A stretch of DNA of 64,000 nucleotides from Pseudoxanthomonas sp. 3HH-4 (GTDB lineage Bacteria; Pseudomonadota; Gammaproteobacteria; Xanthomonadales; Xanthomonadaceae). The translations under genes were made by a program, and so were the position numbers. The stretch covers positions 1 to 64,000 of the forward strand of contig NZ_VFPB01000006.1 of the NCBI RefSeq assembly GCF_006716465.1, written 5' to 3'. Under the pieces are notes generated by a model. That model was not told the DNA's origin. It made no database searches and saw only the letters and a program-made list of their open reading frames with translations. This document shows positions 60,727-64,000 of this stretch, piece by piece; the stretch's first letter is position 1, and every line of letters starts with the position of its first letter.

Positions 60727-60779
60727 CGTCCATCAGGTACACGTATCAACCTGCAAATGTTGCAGAATGTTGATGGACG
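60727..60779. repeat. Nested inverted repeat upstream of the short-peptide gene
   Basis: Outer arms CGTCCATCA (60727-60735) and TGATGGACG (60771-60779) pair perfectly over 9 bp. Inside, CTGCAA and TTGCAG (60751-60756 and 60760-60765) form a 6-bp stem with loop ATG. It lies 80 bp upstream of the peptide start, in an AT-richer region. Operator or leader structure is possible. Confidence 0.5.
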
Positions 60780-60859
60780 CGTGACAAAACGTACTGCTAG
60801 GATCGGCTCGCTGCATGCACTGAAGCAGCAGCACAATTGATCAAACTAAGGAATAGTTC

Positions 60860-60991
60860 ATGATCAACGATAAGAGCAAAGAGCTGGATCTCCGCATCGC
60901 CACTGAAGTGCCGGCAAAAGCCGCAGGTCTCGACACCTGCGAGCCATTCCAAGTGTGGATGTTCACCTTGACGATGAAGGCGGCGAGATGA
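60860..60991 (+). CDS. Short peptide, unknown (43 residues)
   Basis: A 43-codon open frame (starts MINDKSKELDLRIATEVPAK, ends VWMFTLTMKAAR) follows a consensus AAGGA 8 nt upstream. Its TGA overlaps the ATG of the next gene (ATGA), so translation is coupled. The N-terminal half is hydrophilic and charged, and the C-terminal half holds Cys26 and the aromatic FQVWMF stretch. It looks like a leader-core precursor peptide or a regulatory peptide. I recognise no family. Confidence 0.5.
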   Translation: MINDKSKELDLRIATEVPAKAAGLDTCEPFQVWMFTLTMKAAR

Positions 60992-61542
60992 GTCATGAGC
61001 TTACGGCGCGCTCAGCGCTGAGCGCGTGGAGCGGCTTGCGAAGTTCCACCGTCATGGACATAGTTCTAGGCGAGTTCAAGCGCGCGTCGCTGCAGGACCT
61101 GGACATGCGCAAGGCCGCGATGTTCGACGACTACCGCAGCGAGGAGGCGATCGAAGCTGCGCGCGAAGCCATGCGTCGGGTAATCGAAAGCATGGATATC
61201 GAGAACGCGGCCAACGATGTCTACAAATCGTTCATCCAGAGTCGCCAACCGCCTGCCCGCAACTCCCTGCTAGGACTGATCGAACATCGGCCATTGGATC
61301 ATGGAACCGGCCTGCGCCTGCGTCGGCAAGCGCTGTTCAATTTCTTCAAGGCCGAGGGAACGATCAGCGTCGCCGTCGATGGTGCGGTGGTCACGCTGCC
61401 TGGGGGTGTCGAGGCGGCGCTGGAACACATCCGGCGCGAGGACAGCTTCACGCCGGAGTCGCTGCCTGGCCTGGAGCATGAAAGCCGGCTGATCTTCGCC
61501 CAGTCCATGCTGGACTGCCGCCTTGTCGAGCGCGTCCCGTGA
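60988..61542 (+). CDS. Protein with winged-helix-like C-terminus, unknown
   Basis: 184 residues. The N-terminal half is alpha-helical and hydrophilic (EEAIEAAREAMRRVIESMDI). The C-terminal 75 residues (RRQALFNFFKAEGTISVAVDGAVVTLPGG, then a helical end with SLPGL) resemble the winged-helix module of JmjC/cupin ROXA-like hydroxylases or RiPP-recognition elements. No metal-binding cupin motif is seen. Start 60988 is coupled by ATGA. A GTG at 60955 in frame is possible. Confidence 0.5.
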   Translation: MSHELTARSALSAWSGLRSSTVMDIVLGEFKRASLQDLDMRKAAMFDDYRSEEAIEAAREAMRRVIESMDIENAANDVYKSFIQSRQPPARNSLLGLIEHRPLDHGTGLRLRRQALFNFFKAEGTISVAVDGAVVTLPGGVEAALEHIRREDSFTPESLPGLEHESRLIFAQSMLDCRLVERVP

Positions 61543-62858
61543 TGGTGCGGCGCTGGCTCAAGCGCGGGGCCTATACGTTGGTTGGCGCACTGGTGATCGT
61601 TCTGGTTGCCTTCGTCGTGCTGCTTTCCCGGGCGGGGATCGAGTTGACCGAGCATGGCGTACACCGCCGGCTTGTCGTCCCGACTATCGGCACCACCAGC
61701 ATCGCGCTTCCGATCTATTCCGGCACTGGCGATCGCGTCGCCATGCCCGGGTTCTTGGACGGTCCTGTCGTACGCCGCGACGGGGCCGGAGGGTGGACGG
61801 CGCGCTGGTTCTGTATCGACCGTGCCGAAACGCTTACCGGTCGCGGGGCGACGTTGCGTCTTGAGTGCGGGGGGCGCGCCTACGCATTCTCGCTTGACGA
61901 TGTCGCGGTCCCTCCCGCGGTCGCGCCCATGCCCGAGCGGGTGCTGGCGATCAGCGACATAGAGGGGAACGCGCGTTTCCTGGAGGCAGCGCTGCGCAAG
62001 TCGGGTGTCGTCGACACGACAGGCGAATGGGCCCTGGGCCGCGGACACCTGGTAGTACTGGGGGATTCCGTGGACCGTGGCCGCGATGTCTTCGCCGTGC
62101 TGTGGCGTCTGCACGACCTGTCGGCACAGGCGAGCGCAGCTGGCGGCGCCGTGCACGTGGTCCTCGGGAACCACGAGCAGTACGTCTTGCGCAGCAACAT
62201 CTCGCGCGCGCATCCCGAACACCTGTATGCCTTGAACGCGATGGGTGGATACGCGGCGGCGTTCGCGGAGGATACGGTGATCGGTGGTTGGCTGCGTCGT
62301 CAGCCGGTTGCGCTGAAACTTGGCGACGTCCTGTTCGTGCATGGCGGAATCAGTCCCGAGGTCGTTCGTTCCGGACTTGATGTTCCAGCCTTGAACGCGG
62401 CGAGTGCCGACTACTTGGCCAGCACGCCCGGCCACGTATGGACCGACGCGGCACTGGATGCCGTTTTCGGCATGGCCGGGGTGACCCAATATCGCGGGTA
62501 TCTGATGCCGCTGGAGGACAGGTACCCCATCGCGACCCAGGCTCAGGTGGACGATGCCTTGAAAGCCTATGGCGCTTCCGCGATCGTGGTCGCGCATACG
62601 CCGGTGCCCCGTGTGACCCGGCTCTTCGAGGGGCGCGTGCTGGCGGTCGACGTCAACGAAGACGGCGCCCAGCCCGAGGTGCTGGCGTTTGCGTCCGGCA
62701 AACCGGAGATCCTGGATCTCGGCGAGCCCCGCCGGTTGAGGGACGCCGGAGGCACCTTGCACCGTGAATTCAGTCTGTTGAATGCCGAGGATCGGCGGCT
62801 GCTGGCGGACATGTATCGTCATGCGCGACGTCTATCCGCACTGCCCCATCCCTATTGA
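61542..62858 (+). CDS. Membrane-anchored PPP-family metallophosphatase
   Basis: 438 residues. An N-terminal transmembrane helix (about 8-30: TLVGALVIVLVAFVVLL) is followed by a beta-rich region and a PPP domain with AISDIEGN, LGDSVDRG, LGNHEQY and LFVHGG. The first motif has Glu where PPP enzymes have His (GDxHG). The start is coupled to the previous stop codon (TGATG). The domain probably faces the periplasm, inferred from the single N-terminal anchor. Confidence 0.8.
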   Translation: MVRRWLKRGAYTLVGALVIVLVAFVVLLSRAGIELTEHGVHRRLVVPTIGTTSIALPIYSGTGDRVAMPGFLDGPVVRRDGAGGWTARWFCIDRAETLTGRGATLRLECGGRAYAFSLDDVAVPPAVAPMPERVLAISDIEGNARFLEAALRKSGVVDTTGEWALGRGHLVVLGDSVDRGRDVFAVLWRLHDLSAQASAAGGAVHVVLGNHEQYVLRSNISRAHPEHLYALNAMGGYAAAFAEDTVIGGWLRRQPVALKLGDVLFVHGGISPEVVRSGLDVPALNAASADYLASTPGHVWTDAALDAVFGMAGVTQYRGYLMPLEDRYPIATQAQVDDALKAYGASAIVVAHTPVPRVTRLFEGRVLAVDVNEDGAQPEVLAFASGKPEILDLGEPRRLRDAGGTLHREFSLLNAEDRRLLADMYRHARRLSALPHPY

Positions 62859-62912
62859 TCAGGCTCGCCGGCCGGCGCAACCCGTTCACGGATCACGCCG
62901 GCAATCCAAACA

Positions 62913-62939
62913 GGAACGCCCCGCAGGGCGGGGCGTTCC
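62913..62939 (-). terminator. Rho-independent terminator after rho
   Basis: A 12-bp stem GGAACGCCCCGC/GCGGGGCGTTCC (62913-62924 with 62928-62939), loop AGG. Reading towards the phosphatase gene on the minus strand, a TGTTTGG tail follows. It may also terminate the opposing phosphatase operon. Confidence 0.75.
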
Positions 62940-62962
62940 GTATCGACTTGAAGAGCAACCGG

Positions 62963-64000
62963 TCAGCGCTTCATCGAACTGAAGAACTCGTCGTTGGACT
63001 TGGTGTTCTTCATCTTGTCCAGCAGGAACTCCATCGCCGCGATCTCGTCCATGGGGTGCAGCAGCTTGCGCAGGATCCAGATCTTCTGCAGCAGTTCCGG
63101 TTCGATCAGCAGGTCCTCGCGGCGCGTGCCCGAACGGTTGATGTCGATGGCCGGATAGACGCGCTTCTCGGTGATGCGGCGGTTCAGGTGCACTTCGCTG
63201 TTGCCGGTGCCCTTGAACTCTTCGTAGATCACTTCGTCCATCTTGCTGCCGGTCTCGACCAGCGCCGTAGCGATGATGGTCAGCGAGCCGCCTTCCTCGA
63301 CGTTACGCGCGGCGCCGAAGAATCGCTTCGGGCGGTGCAGGGCGTTGGCGTCCACGCCGCCGGTCAGCACCTTGCCGGAGCTGGGCACGACGTTGTTGTA
63401 GGCGCGGGCCAGGCGGGTGATCGAGTCCAGCATGATCACCACGTCCTTCTTGTGCTCGACCAGGCGCTTGGCGCGTTCGATCACCATTTCGGCAACCTGC
63501 ACGTGGCGGGCGGCCGGTTCGTCAAAGGTCGAAGACACCACTTCGCCGCGCACGGTGCGCTGCATCTCGGTGACTTCTTCCGGACGCTCGTCCACCAGCA
63601 GCACGATCAGGTGCACGTCCGGGTGGTTGGTCGTGATGGCGGTGGCGATCTGCTGCATCATGATCGTCTTGCCCGCCTTGGGCGGCGACACGATCAGCGC
63701 GCGCTGGCCCTTGCCTTGCGGCGCCATCAGGTCGAGGATGCGGCCGGCGATGTCTTCCGACGAGCCGTTGCCGCGCTCCAGCGTGAAGCGGCGACGGGGG
63801 AACAACGGCGTCAGGTTCTCGAACAGAACCTTGTTCTTCGACGCTTCCAGCGGTTCGCCGTTGATCGTGTCGATCGTCGACAGCGCGAAGTAGCGTTCGC
63901 CGTCCTTCGGCCAGCGGATGCGACCGGCCAGGTGGTCGCCGGTGCGCAGGTTGAAGCGGCGGATCTGGCTGGGGCTGATGTAGACGTCGTCCGGGCCGGC
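62963..64000 (-). CDS. rho: Transcription termination factor Rho (5' part beyond the window)
   Basis: The C-terminal 345 residues of Rho are visible. The RNA-binding end ([34 protein letters not shown]) leads into the ATPase core with Walker A SPPKAGKT, Walker [16 protein letters not shown] and the Q-loop region [18 protein letters not shown]. The N-terminal part (about 75 residues) lies beyond the right edge. A decayed duplicate of its last about 72 codons is at 60395-60612. Confidence 0.97.
   Translation of the reverse strand, partial: AGPDDVYISPSQIRRFNLRTGDHLAGRIRWPKDGERYFALSTIDTINGEPLEASKNKVLFENLTPLFPRRRFTLERGNGSSEDIAGRILDLMAPQGKGQRALIVSPPKAGKTIMMQQIATAITTNHPDVHLIVLLVDERPEEVTEMQRTVRGEVVSSTFDEPAARHVQVAEMVIERAKRLVEHKKDVVIMLDSITRLARAYNNVVPSSGKVLTGGVDANALHRPKRFFGAARNVEEGGSLTIIATALVETGSKMDEVIYEEFKGTGNSEVHLNRRITEKRVYPAIDINRSGTRREDLLIEPELLQKIWILRKLLHPMDEIAAMEFLLDKMKNTKSNDEFFSSMKR

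Overview
The window is GC-rich gammaproteobacterial chromosome, most likely from the Xanthomonadaceae/Lysobacteraceae (a Pseudoxanthomonas-, Lysobacter- or Stenotrophomonas-like genus). The reasons are a XanB2-type chorismatase, an sX13-like small RNA directly after polA, palindromic intergenic repeats with GTAG ends like the SMAG repeats of Stenotrophomonas, a DUF2782 lipoprotein gene beside polA, and the order rsmG-parA-parB. Housekeeping genes dominate. I see no rRNA, tRNA, transposase, phage module or CRISPR array.

Layout. 1-7 kb: a left-edge gene start with a good promoter, a symporter-linked hybrid histidine kinase, a FAD/NAD(P) oxidoreductase and a cardiolipin synthase. 7-17.5 kb: rpmB-rpmG, a DUF885 metallopeptidase-like protein, the run PPTase-rsmG-parA-parB (minus strand), a GlsB/YeaQ membrane protein, xthA, a drug-efflux MFS pump and a coniferyl-aldehyde-type dehydrogenase. 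17.5-26.8 kb: a gamma carbonic anhydrase, a VOC protein, a YkgJ protein, then a tightly overlapping envelope operon RDD / SpoIIM / DUF4129 / DUF4350 / MoxR / DUF58 / DUF4380. 26.8-37.6 kb (mostly minus strand): ThuA, small membrane proteins, aroE, a plus-strand beta-barrel protein, a GNAT gene coupled to hemB, xanB2, two small envelope proteins, an S9 peptidase and a GST. 37.7-45.6 kb: UPF0114, GNAT, uvrD, usp, DUF2782, polA, the sX13-like RNA and DUF421. 45.6-55.2 kb: hemF, a membrane protein, a second S9 peptidase, YcgL, a 1098-residue membrane-anchored ankyrin protein and a CPA2/Kef antiporter.

The right end (55-64 kb) is the most unusual part. Two paralogous secreted proteins with TonB-C-like folds share a duplicated upstream block and flank a DUF2306 gene and a CadC-like regulator. 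A decayed, frameshifted copy of the 3' end of rho lies about 2.3 kb from the intact rho gene. Between the two rho copies sits a three-gene unit linked by overlapping start/stop codons: a previously untracked 43-residue peptide, a 184-residue protein with a winged-helix-like C terminus, and a membrane-anchored PPP-family phosphatase. This unit is the best candidate here for an undescribed system.

Positions for start codons were chosen from Shine-Dalgarno sequences, signal peptides or overlaps where these were visible. Domain calls are from reading the translated sequence and no database search was run.
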